From Edaphobacter sp. (GTDB lineage Bacteria > Acidobacteriota > Terriglobia > Terriglobales > Acidobacteriaceae), in NCBI GenBank assembly GCA_025462645.1, contig JAOAPB010000025.1, forward strand, positions 1 through 62,581: a DNA stretch of 62,581 nt, given 5' to 3'. A program made the position numbers and the translations under genes. The notes below the pieces were generated by a model. That model searched no databases. It saw only the letters and a program-made list of their open reading frames with translations, and was not told the origin of the DNA. Positions 14,923-23,456 of the stretch are shown in pieces. Numbering within the stretch: the first letter of the stretch is position 1; every line of letters begins with the position of its first letter.

Positions 14923-16822
14923 ACGCTCTCCGGTCAATCTGTATATAAGTCTCGTGCGGAACGAAGCTCGCCGTATCAAGTTCGTAGGTCGAGCATTCTG
15001 GAGTCTCCTGCACGAGTGTAAAGCCCATGCGCGGAAACAGCTCCCTCACCATCTCATTTTTTTCCGTGGGAAGATAATGACCCACCACAACCTCACAGCC
15101 GCGCAGCTTCGCCAGCCGTACGATCTCGTTCAGAACCTCGTCCTCCATCTGGCGCTTCAGCACACGGCAGCTCATCAGCCACGTGTCGATCGTTGCCGTC
15201 CTTCCTCCCACTTCGGCGATCACAACAGAGATGAGGCCATTGTCGCCGAACTTGTCCGCCAGTCGAACACTGAATGCGAACCGACTCTCATCCGCCAACA
15301 GCCCCTCAACCTCGGCCTCGCTGCGGCGACGTGTCGTCACATTGAACTGGTTGCTCTTGTTGATGAGCTGCGACACCCGTGGAACATCGACCGCCGTAAA
15401 TTCGCTGATCACGCTATGCATCTCCAGCGATGTCAGGTACGCCTTCATATCCGTTTGCGATCCCTGCAACTGCGTTCTCGCCGCCTGCTGCTGGTACTGT
15501 TCGCCGCGCTTCAAGTCGTCGGCCGTAATCGAACGCGGCTCGAAGAACCGGCAGTTCAGCAGCTGCGAGGCATACTCGGCAGGGTCCGCGCCCAGCAGAA
15601 TTGTCTCGATCTCAGGCACAAATTGTTTCACGATCTCGATCTCGGCCGGATTGTCGTCAACGAAGACAATGCTGTCGAGCCCCAGATTCAACTCCGTTGC
15701 AATCCGCCTCAGGTTCTCGGACTTTGGCTCCCAGTTCGCCTGGAACGAAGCGATGTCCTTCATCCGAACCATCATCTCGGGATGCTTCTCAAACGGCTCC
15801 ACCGCCGCTTTGTGCTCGTTCTTGCTACAGACTGCCAGCACCACCCCGCGCCGCGCCAGCGACAGCACCGCCAGCTGAAACGCCTTGAACGCCTCCCCGC
15901 GCGGCGACGTGCCGCCAATCTCGATGCCCGTCATGCCGTCATCGCCGATCACGCCGCCCCACATCGTGTTGTCCAGGTCCAGCGCGAGCACCTTCTTCGA
16001 CGACTTGTGCAGCGAGCCGACGATGTTCCCAACCTCCCGCGCCACATCCACCGAGAACTCAGAGGAGTAAAGCTGCTTCGTCTCAAACCACGCCCTGGCG
16101 TCGTAGCACGTAACGGTACCCCGCCGGCTCGCAAGAAACTCCACATCGCAGATATGCACGTAGGACGGCACATTCAACCCAAGCTCGAGATTCACCAGCT
16201 TGCGGAAGTTCCAACCCGATCCCAGCGACCGCACACGATACGGCCCGGGATCGAAGTCTGCGGGAGGAAGGAAGTTCGCAATCACAATCTCGGCGCCGCT
16301 GCGCTCACGCGCCGTACGGCACAGGCTCAGAAGCTCCTGCGCGGCGCTCAACGCCTGCTCCTGCTGCTGCTCCCGCGAGTCCGTCAATGCTCCCTGGTAC
16401 GCGCAACGCTGATTCGAAGGAATAAGAAAGATCACCTCCGGCTTGGCCGCATACAGCTCGCTCTCCGGATCCAATATCTCGGAGACGTAGTTGTCGTAGT
16501 CGCCCTTCCACAGCTCTGTCTCCCACCAGCCCGCAGGCGCGGCTGCTCCCACAAAGTGCTGCACCAGCTCATGCAGTGGATAGAGGCTGCATCCTCCCAG
16601 TATCGCCAGCTTGATCGTCTTCGCCGGACCGCCCGGGATCCCTGCTCTCACTCCCTTCTTGCGCATCGTCGTCAGGGAGAGCGCCTGCGAAAAGTCCGAC
16701 GACCTATGGGTAAGCTCATGGAGAGCTGGCCAGAACGCCGCAGACTTGCTCCCAAGAAGCTCGCGGACCGCATCGACACCAGCAACCTGATTCAAGGGAC
16801 GAATATCTGCCTCAACGGCCAT
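14909..16822 (-). CDS. FkbH-like HAD-IIIC family loading enzyme
   Basis: A 637-residue protein. The central HAD core has KKVLALDLDNTMWGGVIGDDG (nucleophile Asp), VLAVCSKNE and SIVFVDDNPAEIEIVKQ. It is flanked by an SGNH-like N-terminal part (KLAILGGCSLYPLHELV) and a GNAT-like C-terminal part (about 460-620). Characterised FkbH enzymes take D-1,3-bisphosphoglycerate, release phosphate and place a D-glyceryl group on an ACP. Here it heads an operon with an ACP and a complete trans-membrane acyl-transfer set, so it probably supplies glyceryl (or a related acyl) for EPS decoration. Cargo is inferred from the family, not proven. Confidence 0.88.
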   Translation of the reverse strand: MAVEADIRPLNQVAGVDAVRELLGSKSAAFWPALHELTHRSSDFSQALSLTTMRKKGVRAGIPGGPAKTIKLAILGGCSLYPLHELVQHFVGAAAPAGWWETELWKGDYDNYVSEILDPESELYAAKPEVIFLIPSNQRCAYQGALTDSREQQQEQALSAAQELLSLCRTARERSGAEIVIANFLPPADFDPGPYRVRSLGSGWNFRKLVNLELGLNVPSYVHICDVEFLASRRGTVTCYDARAWFETKQLYSSEFSVDVAREVGNIVGSLHKSSKKVLALDLDNTMWGGVIGDDGMTGIEIGGTSPRGEAFKAFQLAVLSLARRGVVLAVCSKNEHKAAVEPFEKHPEMMVRMKDIASFQANWEPKSENLRRIATELNLGLDSIVFVDDNPAEIEIVKQFVPEIETILLGADPAEYASQLLNCRFFEPRSITADDLKRGEQYQQQAARTQLQGSQTDMKAYLTSLEMHSVISEFTAVDVPRVSQLINKSNQFNVTTRRRSEAEVEGLLADESRFAFSVRLADKFGDNGLISVVIAEVGGRTATIDTWLMSCRVLKRQMEDEVLNEIVRLAKLRGCEVVVGHYLPTEKNEMVRELFPRMGFTLVQETPECSTYELDTASFVPHETYIQIDRRAYDSN

Positions 16823-16971
16823 ACGTACAGCTCCTTTAAACGAAATACATTGTCGGAAAGAAATCTTGCCTGAAGCTCTTCAACTGAAATTGGCGACGCC
16901 AATTAATACCAATGACGTACCGCAACAAGAATAACCGGCCTCACAGTCGCGTGGGTTTGCGCTCGGGGACC

Positions 16972-17017
16972 TTTGATGTAAATTCGTCATCAAACGATGT
17001 AAATTTGTCATCAAACG
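16972..17017. promoter_or_regulatory. Tandem 21-bp dyad repeats, candidate operator
   Basis: The unit GATGTAAATTYGTCATCAAAC occurs twice in tandem with period 21 (from 16975 and 16996). The first copy is a perfect inverted repeat TTTGATG-N9-CATCAAA (16972-16994). The second keeps GATG-N9-CATC. It lies between the divergent FkbH operon (start 16822) and the GT4 gene (start 17063). Two in-phase dyads at a shared promoter region suggest cooperative binding of a dimeric regulator to control both units. Confidence 0.55.
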
Positions 17018-17062
17018 CTCCAACCACCTACCTGTCGCCGGAAATAGGGCCATCGCCTCCCC

Positions 17063-18154
17063 ATGAAGATCGTTCACGTCGTCTACAGTCTCGAGATGGG
17101 TGGTGCGGAGATACTCGTCGCCCAGCTCTGCCGCCTGCAACGCTCCAACGGGCACGATGTCTCCGTCTGTGCCTACAGCAATCTGGGCCCCCTCGGAGAA
17201 ATCCTGCGCTCCGAGGGCATCCGCGTCCACGTCCTTGGCGAAGCTCCCTTCACTCGCACCTTCATGCGATTCCTGCGCGAGTTCCGTAGCACCCGGCCAG
17301 ACGTCGTCCACTGCCACAACCCGGCGCCAACCCTGCAGGCCGCCGTCGGTGCCCGCCTCGCCGGTGTCAAATGCATCGTCTCCACCCGTCACAGCCTCGT
17401 CGCCCCTCCCTACGAAACCGCGTCCGAGGTCGCCTACAGCTTCGTCTCCCTCTTCTGCGACTGGATCGTAGGAATCTGCGACGTCACCTGCGAGAATCTG
17501 CGCAACGCCCCTCTCTCCCGGCGCGACCGCATCACCCGCGTCTACAACGGTGTCGACAGGCTCCCACCCGCCCCTCCGGAGGACCACCCCGAGCAGCACG
17601 GCTTCACCCTCCTCTTCGTTGGCCGCCTCGCCGAGATCAAAGATCTCCCCACCATGGTCAAAGCAGCCGCCCTCGCGCTTCCATCCGTACCCAACCTTCA
17701 GCTCTGGATCGTCGGCCACGGAATCATGCGCGAACCGCTCGAAGCGCTCGTCCACCAGCTCGGCATCGCCGATCACGTTACGTTCTGGGGAGAGCGCCTC
17801 GACATCGCCCACTTCTTCTCCGCCGCCGATGTCTACGCCATGTCCTCCGTCTCGGAGGGGCTGCCCATGTCGCTCCTTCAAGCCATGTCCGTGGGCCTCC
17901 CCGCATTGGTCACAGACGTAGGTGGAATGGCCGAGGTCGTACGCAACGCCAACTGCGGCCTCTACACCCCCGTAGGCGATGCCGCCGCCATGGCCGAGGC
18001 CATGGTCCTGTTGGCCTCCCATCCAGCGCGCAGGGCCACCTTCGCCGCCAGCGCCACGACTGCCTACGACGAGCACTTCACCCTCGAACATACGGACGCA
18101 GCCTACATGGCCCTCTACCGCAAGCCCCGCAACGCCAGGCTGCTGAAAAAGTAA
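17063..18154 (+). CDS. Glycosyltransferase family 4 (GT-B fold)
   Basis: A 363-residue retaining glycosyltransferase. The N-terminal MKIVHVVYSLEMGGAEILVAQ carries the GGAE acceptor loop. The C-terminal domain carries TLLFVGRLAEIKDLPTMVKA and SSVSEGLPMSLLQAMSVGLPALVTDVGG with the EX7E-type donor site. No membrane segment, so cytoplasmic or membrane-peripheral. It is transcribed alone and divergently from the FkbH cassette, sharing the dyad-containing promoter region. Presumably adds one sugar of the EPS repeat unit. Donor unknown. Confidence 0.88.
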   Translation: MKIVHVVYSLEMGGAEILVAQLCRLQRSNGHDVSVCAYSNLGPLGEILRSEGIRVHVLGEAPFTRTFMRFLREFRSTRPDVVHCHNPAPTLQAAVGARLAGVKCIVSTRHSLVAPPYETASEVAYSFVSLFCDWIVGICDVTCENLRNAPLSRRDRITRVYNGVDRLPPAPPEDHPEQHGFTLLFVGRLAEIKDLPTMVKAAALALPSVPNLQLWIVGHGIMREPLEALVHQLGIADHVTFWGERLDIAHFFSAADVYAMSSVSEGLPMSLLQAMSVGLPALVTDVGGMAEVVRNANCGLYTPVGDAAAMAEAMVLLASHPARRATFAASATTAYDEHFTLEHTDAAYMALYRKPRNARLLKK

Positions 18155-18474
18155 CCCTCGTTAAAAAAGTAGCCTCGTTAAAAGCACCGCTTCAGTCAGT
18201 CGCCCGTACTCGTCTTGCCGTTGCTCGTTCTTGCTGTTGCTTGTTTTCTAGCTGTTGCTTGTTTTCTAGTCGTTGCTTGCCGTTGCTTGCCTTGCCGTTG
18301 CTTATTTTTTGTTTGTCTGCCCGTGCGTATCCGCTGTTGTCGTTGCTCTTTCCTTGCCCTTTGGGATTAGCGTAGGGCTTTAGCCCGAGCCCTTAACAAA
18401 ATCACATAGAACCCGCAAAAAACCTTGTCAAGCCCCTAAACCATCTAAATTCTTGAAAACAAGTAGATTAGAGC
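18155..18474. repeat. Low-complexity, repeat-rich gene-free region
   Basis: No gene is supported. Short imperfect direct repeats follow the stop codon (AAAAAGTAACCCTCGTT, then AAAAAAGTAGCCTCGTT). Then at about 18218-18310 the words GTTGCTTG and GTTTTCTAG recur many times. After that come a GCGTAGGGCTTTAGCCC stretch and GTCAAGCCCC, which also occurs upstream of the second non-coding element near 41062. The function is unknown. The repeats look like a non-coding repeat family of this genome. Confidence 0.6.
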
Positions 18475-18697
18475 TGGCATAGTAGTTTCCCTGCATTAGG
18501 TACACTAGATTCAGGAGTAAAAGAACAACCACGCGCGTAACAGCGTGGCTGTCCTTTTACTCCTAACCCTTTTAGAAAGACGACTTTGCGCGTAACCCCT
18601 TTGTATGGACGAATTTAGAGCCGCACACGTACACCATCTCATTGCAAACAGGAGACTTACTCCCAAAGTAGGGGGGAGGGGTACCCCCCTCCCGAAA
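18475..18697 (+). ncRNA. Structured non-coding element, copy A
   Basis: One of two related intergenic elements (the other at 41145). It opens with TGGCATAGTAGTTT, which looks like a sigma-54 -24 box with a poor -12 box (TTTCC). Next is a long hairpin (GGAGTAAAAG 18514-18523 with CTTTTACTCC 18554-18563, and an inner stem ACAACCACGC/GCGTGGCTGT with one mismatch). Then comes the block CTTTTAGAAAGACGACTTT at 18569-18587, then CGTAACC, an ATTTAGAG segment, and finally AAAGTA with a G/C-rich hairpin. The hairpin sequence differs completely from copy B while pairing is kept, which argues for selection on RNA structure. It lies between the 3' ends of two convergent genes, so it is not simply a leader of either. 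Confidence 0.6.
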
Positions 18698-18720
18698 GAG
18701 AGGGTAATTATCATTCCGAT

Positions 18721-20163
18721 CTAAAACTGGAAGTAGATGAACTGTGTATTCCGCTCATCAAAGGCCAGAAACAGCAACAACCCGATCGCATAGATCGCCG
18801 GACGCAGCAGATACATTCGCAGATTGGCCCTCCCGACCGTCCGTGCAGCCCACGCGTCCCACTTTGTGAAGACATGATCGAGAGCCGGCTCTACTGCCGT
18901 GTAAGCACAAACCAGCAGCACAACCAGATAGAAGTTCAACGGCTGCGTAATCCCGAAGGTGAAGTGGGTGAACATCGACTTGAGCATCACCGTAGCCTGC
19001 TCATACCCCGTCGCGCGGAAGGGAACCCAGGCAGCCATCGCCGCAACCAGCGTGAACGCCTTCCAGAACAAGCCCATCACGCGAGAGTGCTCGAGCGAAG
19101 GCCAGTACTTCTTCTGCAGCCCCTCGTAGACGCGATACAGCACCAGGTAGCAGCCGTGGAGAACGCCCCACAGAACGAAGCCATACCCCGCCCCATGCCA
19201 CAGTCCCACCAGTGCCATCACCCCAAGCAATGAAAGGTACAGCGGAATCGGCGCACCCTGGAACCGCACATTGATCGGAAAAAACAGGTAATCGCGAATC
19301 CACCGCGAAAGCGTCATATGCCAGCGCTGCCAGAAGTCTGCAGGCGTCGATGCATGGTAAGGAAACCGGAAGTTCTCCGGCAGCTGAATCCCGATCAACT
19401 GCGCCACGCCGATCGCCATATTCGAGTACGAAGCAAAGTCGAAGTAGATCTGCAGTCCAAAGCCGATCGCAAGGAACCAGTTGTCCACCGTCGTATTGGC
19501 CCGCACCAGCTGAGTCACAAACCCATCGTCGACCCAGCTACCCAGCGGATCCGCGATCAGGTTCTTCTGCACGATGCCGAGGATCAGTCGATCCATTCCG
19601 CGCATCATCATCGTCATATCGAACTGTTTCTTGAACGAGAACTGAGGGACCAACTCCCTGAACCGCACAATCGGCCCCGCGATCAGGTGAGGCCAGAACA
19701 TCACGAACAGGAATAGATCGGAGAATCGCGTAGGCTGCACTCTGCGCTGTCGGATGTCCACCAGGTAGCTGATAGCCTCGAACGAATAGAACGAGATTCC
19801 CAGCGGAACCGCGATCTGAAGAGCAGTCCGAGCCGGAGCATGTCCAAAGGCCTTCAGCAATCCCGAAACCAACGGCCACCAAAGCGCCTGATAGCGGAAG
19901 AACACCAGAAACCCCAGTGCATAAGTCAGAGCACCGATAAACCACACCCGCTCCCGGCGACCACCCGCTGCAATCCGCACCGCAGCCAGGTACACGCCGG
20001 CACACAGAGCAATCGGAGCCAGCAGGAATACAGGACTCCACGACGCATAGAACAGGATGCTGAGACCAAGGACATACCAGCGGCGAGCCTTCATCGGCAG
20101 AGCCCAGAAGACAGGAACCACAATGATCAGAAGAAGCAGATAAGAATACGAGTTGAATTGCAT
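18721..20163 (-). CDS. MBOAT O-acyltransferase with fused acyl-shuttle tail, second cassette
   Basis: A 480-residue polytopic AlgI-class acyltransferase. Family hallmarks are DFWQRWHMTLSRWIRDYLFFPI and GLWHGAGYGFVLWGVLHG with the catalytic histidine. The last membrane helix (about 452-466) is followed by a short outside tail ending in FIYFQF (475-480), with Tyr477 in the position of the acyl-accepting tyrosine of DltX-type shuttles. So the shuttle motif that is a separate microprotein in the first cassette is fused to the MBOAT here. Its gene follows the SGNH gene by three bases and ends the large EPS operon. Predicted donor: the ACP charged by the AMP ligase. Confidence 0.88.
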   Translation of the reverse strand: MQFNSYSYLLLLIIVVPVFWALPMKARRWYVLGLSILFYASWSPVFLLAPIALCAGVYLAAVRIAAGGRRERVWFIGALTYALGFLVFFRYQALWWPLVSGLLKAFGHAPARTALQIAVPLGISFYSFEAISYLVDIRQRRVQPTRFSDLFLFVMFWPHLIAGPIVRFRELVPQFSFKKQFDMTMMMRGMDRLILGIVQKNLIADPLGSWVDDGFVTQLVRANTTVDNWFLAIGFGLQIYFDFASYSNMAIGVAQLIGIQLPENFRFPYHASTPADFWQRWHMTLSRWIRDYLFFPINVRFQGAPIPLYLSLLGVMALVGLWHGAGYGFVLWGVLHGCYLVLYRVYEGLQKKYWPSLEHSRVMGLFWKAFTLVAAMAAWVPFRATGYEQATVMLKSMFTHFTFGITQPLNFYLVVLLVCAYTAVEPALDHVFTKWDAWAARTVGRANLRMYLLRPAIYAIGLLLFLAFDERNTQFIYFQF

Positions 20164-20166
20164 GTC

Positions 20167-21378
20167 CTAGCGGTGCCCCCTCACATGATCCAGAGGGATC
20201 TTGGCATACATCTCCTGCGCCATCAGAGCATGTGCCTCCCGTCCCATGTGCAGCGGGTCCGGCCCGTTCAACAGGTTGCCCCAGTGGTCCGCACTGATCG
20301 TGTTCTCGAAGTCATACAGCGGCCCACCATTCAGCGCAGCTACCTTGGCGATGAACTCCTGATACGAGGCCTTATCCTCCGGTGTCCGATAGAGCGAGAC
20401 CAGAGGATTGACGGGTGCACTGAACAGGAACAACGGCACATTCTCCTCATGCGCCAGCTTCACGATATCCAGCAGCGCGGCACGAGCGACAAACAACCGC
20501 GCCCCAGTAACAGATCTCGCTGTACTTGGCTTCAACCTCAGAAAATAAAGCCGGCAGCGATAGAGAAACTGCGCGATGTCATCCTTCGCGGCAACCCGTC
20601 CGCGAAACGCGGCATCGTGATCCAATCCCCTGCGAGCAACCGTCTCAATCCCATACCCTGGAGTCATCGAAGCACTGAACGTCGCGGTAACACCATTATT
20701 GTTGGAGTCTGTCGAAGCCCTCCGTGTACTCTTGCGCCCGTCATAGCGATGAAGCGCCTCCTGAAACTCGGCGGAGTACGCCTCATTCGCACTCGCAGCA
20801 ATCTCAATCCTTCGCCGAAACGCTTCGTCGTCCAGCAGCCCGAGAATACTGTCGCGAATCCCACCAGTCCAGAACGCCTGATAGTTCAGCTGCAACACAA
20901 TGGCATCCGGATGAAGTTCTGGCTTGCCCATCATGTACATCAGGTCCCACAACACCTCTGCATAGCTCATGCCGCTACTCGAAAGCCGATACGTCAGCAT
21001 CTGTGGAGAATCCGTCGAAAGCCGGTCCGCAATCTGATCGACATAAGTCTTTTCCAACTTCGTCGGTTTCGCCTCGCCCTTTGCTAGAGAGATCGTATGC
21101 ATCTGCGAGTTCCCTACAAACAGAATGCGAGTAGCGTCAGGACGCATCCCCCAGAAACTCGACAGTACATGTAGCGACGAAACAGGTGCATCGCCGTGCG
21201 TGACCTCTTGCGTATTGCGATTCTTGTAGACATCATCCACCTGCGTCCACTTCGGAGGTACGCCAAACAGTGCATCAAGTGCCTCGCTCGCCATCAGAAA
21301 AGGATGGATCGTCAGCAACAGGAGAAGAAGAACAAGAGTGCAGCCAAGGGTAATGGCAGCTTGAACGGGCTTCGACAT
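20167..21378 (-). CDS. SGNH-fold acyltransferase partner, second cassette
   Basis: A 403-residue protein with one N-terminal membrane helix (about 8-29) and a periplasmic domain. Block I is RILFVGNSQMH with the candidate nucleophile Ser91. The C-terminal GPDPLHMGREAH supplies Asp374-x-x-His377, the usual SGNH dyad. It should take the acyl group from the tyrosine tail of the adjacent MBOAT and pass it to the polymer. Spacing is two bases from the ACP gene and three from the MBOAT gene. Overall similarity to the first-cassette SGNH protein is low apart from these motifs. Confidence 0.72.
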   Translation of the reverse strand: MSKPVQAAITLGCTLVLLLLLLTIHPFLMASEALDALFGVPPKWTQVDDVYKNRNTQEVTHGDAPVSSLHVLSSFWGMRPDATRILFVGNSQMHTISLAKGEAKPTKLEKTYVDQIADRLSTDSPQMLTYRLSSSGMSYAEVLWDLMYMMGKPELHPDAIVLQLNYQAFWTGGIRDSILGLLDDEAFRRRIEIAASANEAYSAEFQEALHRYDGRKSTRRASTDSNNNGVTATFSASMTPGYGIETVARRGLDHDAAFRGRVAAKDDIAQFLYRCRLYFLRLKPSTARSVTGARLFVARAALLDIVKLAHEENVPLFLFSAPVNPLVSLYRTPEDKASYQEFIAKVAALNGGPLYDFENTISADHWGNLLNGPDPLHMGREAHALMAQEMYAKIPLDHVRGHR

Positions 21379-21380
21379 TG

Positions 21381-21632
21381 CTATCGCGCCACCCTCATCA
21401 CTGTCTCGACGGTGTAATCGATCGTATCGAAGTCATCCGGCTGCAAGGTGGCGGCCGGCAACTGCACATTCAGTTCCTTCTCCAATGCTGCAATCAGCTG
21501 CACCACGGAGAGTGAGTCAATCAGGCCCGAAGATACCAGCGCATCGTCATCCGCAACGCTATAGCCCAACTGCTTCTCCACTACCTTGCGAGCCGCAACC
21601 CGCACCTTATCCGCATCAATCGAATCAATCAT
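21381..21632 (-). CDS. Acyl carrier protein, second cassette
   Basis: An 83-residue carrier protein with the phosphopantetheine attachment serine in SSGLIDSLSVVQL (Ser40). It lies nine bases after the AMP-ligase gene and two before the SGNH gene, so it is very likely charged by that ligase and read by the downstream MBOAT, in the manner of DltC. A cytoplasmic, acidic helical protein of normal length. Confidence 0.92.
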   Translation of the reverse strand: MIDSIDADKVRVAARKVVEKQLGYSVADDDALVSSGLIDSLSVVQLIAALEKELNVQLPAATLQPDDFDTIDYTVETVMRVAR

Positions 21633-21641
21633 GATCTTTCC

Positions 21642-23456
21642 TTATTTCTCCTGCAACACAGCACTTCGCTGCGCCGGGCTGGATGACACCTGTTTAAATA
21701 ACTCTGCCATAAATCGCGCTCGTGTTTCTGTACGCGAAATTTTGCCAGCGGTACTTTTAACAATCCATCGCTCTGGAACCACCGCAACCTGTCGCGGAGC
21801 AATGCCTATACTCGTCAGAACTGTCTGATAGATCGCCCGCTCCGTACTCCGCTTCCGAATCGGATCAAACTCGCCTCTCAACTCGGCGATCACGATTACG
21901 CTCTCCGTCTGCTGCTGCTCGTTAACAACACCGAACGCAACTACGCGCCCGGGATAGATACCGTCCACTGTATTCACCGCAAGCTCTACATCTTCAGGAA
22001 ACACATTCTGTCCCGCAACGATAATCACGTCTTTGTAGCGGCCAATAACAAACAGCTCACCCCCATCTAGAAAGCCGTAATCACCGGTGTTATACCAGCC
22101 ATCACTACTGAAAGAGCTTGTTCGCAGTCCTCCACTTCCCCAATAACCTTGGAAGAGTGAGGGGGTCCGCAAATGGATTTCACCCGGGATACGCTCCGCG
22201 CACGGCTCTCCGCTCCCCGGAGCCAGTATGCGAATCTCCATATCCCGCAGAGGACGCCCGCTACCCACATATACCTCGTCACCCAGATCGAACTGCCGTT
22301 CAGCGCTCGCCTCATCCGCGTCCGGTCCACGCAGCGCAGACCGCGAGTAGACCGGAGCATTCTCCCCAAGTCGCGTCTGCGTCACAGCGAATACATTCTC
22401 TGCCATCGCATAGCACGCCTGCAGTGCATGCCGTGGGACACCCCACGTGCCATAGCGCTCCGCGAAATCCTGCATCGAGCGATTTCGTACCGGCTCGGAG
22501 CAGTTGATCCACGCTCGCATCGAGCCTAACGCCCGCGGCTGCCCCACCCGCTCATGCTGTGCGGCAAGGTAACTGAACGCAAAGTTCGGTAACCATGTAA
22601 ACGTCCCGCAGTATCGTTCGATGTAATCGAACAGCACTCCCGGATTCAGCAACCAGTCGCTTGCAGCAAAGTGCAGCGATTGCGCACTCCGCCAGAGCGG
22701 CAGCCACAGACAGGCAATCAATCCCATGTCGTGGTACATTGGCAGCCACGATACCACCGAATCTTTCTCCGTAAATTCCAGCGTCTCAGCCAGTCGCTCA
22801 AGCTGCGCCGAAAGAATAGCAGCAGTAATTACAACGGCCTTCTGTGCTCCAGTCGTACCCCCGGAAAACTGCAGGAAGAGAGCTCCCGACTCTGCAGGCA
22901 GAGGAACGGCGTCGCTTACCAGGCGTTCACCATTTTCCAGATTCACCTTGTTCGTAAAGATCTCCTCCCATCGCGCCGCCCCAGCAACCACACAAGCCAC
23001 AGCAGGGTACGGGAGGGTATGAGAAAGGTTTTTCGTCAACGCAGCAATCGTGATTAATCGCTCGGCCGGAAGATTGCGAAGCTGATGCAGTAGATTTCGC
23101 TGGTACTTCTCTGCATCTACCCTACTGGTGGGCCAAGCCAGAATAGCCGGAACATATCCCGTAAGCACGAGCCCTATATGTAACAGAAAAAGTTCTACCG
23201 AATGTGGTAACAGCAGCAACACAACACTGCCGGGAACCGCCGAACCAACATGTGCCTCTGCCAGAGCATAGCTGCGTTCGACAATCTGCGTTCCTGTCAG
23301 TTCCTCGGGGTGCCCCTGTGCGTCCACAATGCGCAACAAAACTCTCTCAGAAGACTGAGAAAGGTGCTCTTCCAACTGCTTCCTGAAGCTAGCGGCGTCC
23401 ATCTGTGCACCTGTTTCCTTCTGTGTTGATGCGTCCTGCATCCCAGGGTTCATCAT
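21642..23456 (-). CDS. AMP-dependent acyl-ACP ligase (adenylating enzyme)
   Basis: Activates a carboxylic acid with ATP and loads it on the adjacent ACP. The 604-residue adenylation enzyme has the P-loop LQFSGGTTGAQKAV, the region VSWLPMYHDMGLIACLWLPLW typical of fatty-acyl-AMP ligases, WYNTGDYGFLDGGELFVIGRYKD, and the C-terminal A10 lysine motif KSTAGKISR. The HDMGL motif points to the fatty-acyl-AMP ligase branch rather than to a D-alanine ligase. The acyl chain length is unknown. The start overlaps the GT2 gene by four bases. It plays the DltA role in the second acyl-transfer cassette. Confidence 0.88.
   Translation of the reverse strand: MMNPGMQDASTQKETGAQMDAASFRKQLEEHLSQSSERVLLRIVDAQGHPEELTGTQIVERSYALAEAHVGSAVPGSVVLLLLPHSVELFLLHIGLVLTGYVPAILAWPTSRVDAEKYQRNLLHQLRNLPAERLITIAALTKNLSHTLPYPAVACVVAGAARWEEIFTNKVNLENGERLVSDAVPLPAESGALFLQFSGGTTGAQKAVVITAAILSAQLERLAETLEFTEKDSVVSWLPMYHDMGLIACLWLPLWRSAQSLHFAASDWLLNPGVLFDYIERYCGTFTWLPNFAFSYLAAQHERVGQPRALGSMRAWINCSEPVRNRSMQDFAERYGTWGVPRHALQACYAMAENVFAVTQTRLGENAPVYSRSALRGPDADEASAERQFDLGDEVYVGSGRPLRDMEIRILAPGSGEPCAERIPGEIHLRTPSLFQGYWGSGGLRTSSFSSDGWYNTGDYGFLDGGELFVIGRYKDVIIVAGQNVFPEDVELAVNTVDGIYPGRVVAFGVVNEQQQTESVIVIAELRGEFDPIRKRSTERAIYQTVLTSIGIAPRQVAVVPERWIVKSTAGKISRTETRARFMAELFKQVSSSPAQRSAVLQEK

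Noticed and set aside
18475..18490. Calling the TGGCATAGTAGTTT box a definite sigma-54 promoter
   Set aside because: The -24 half is good, but the -12 position reads TTTCC or TTTTA, not TTGC, so it is kept only as a possibility.
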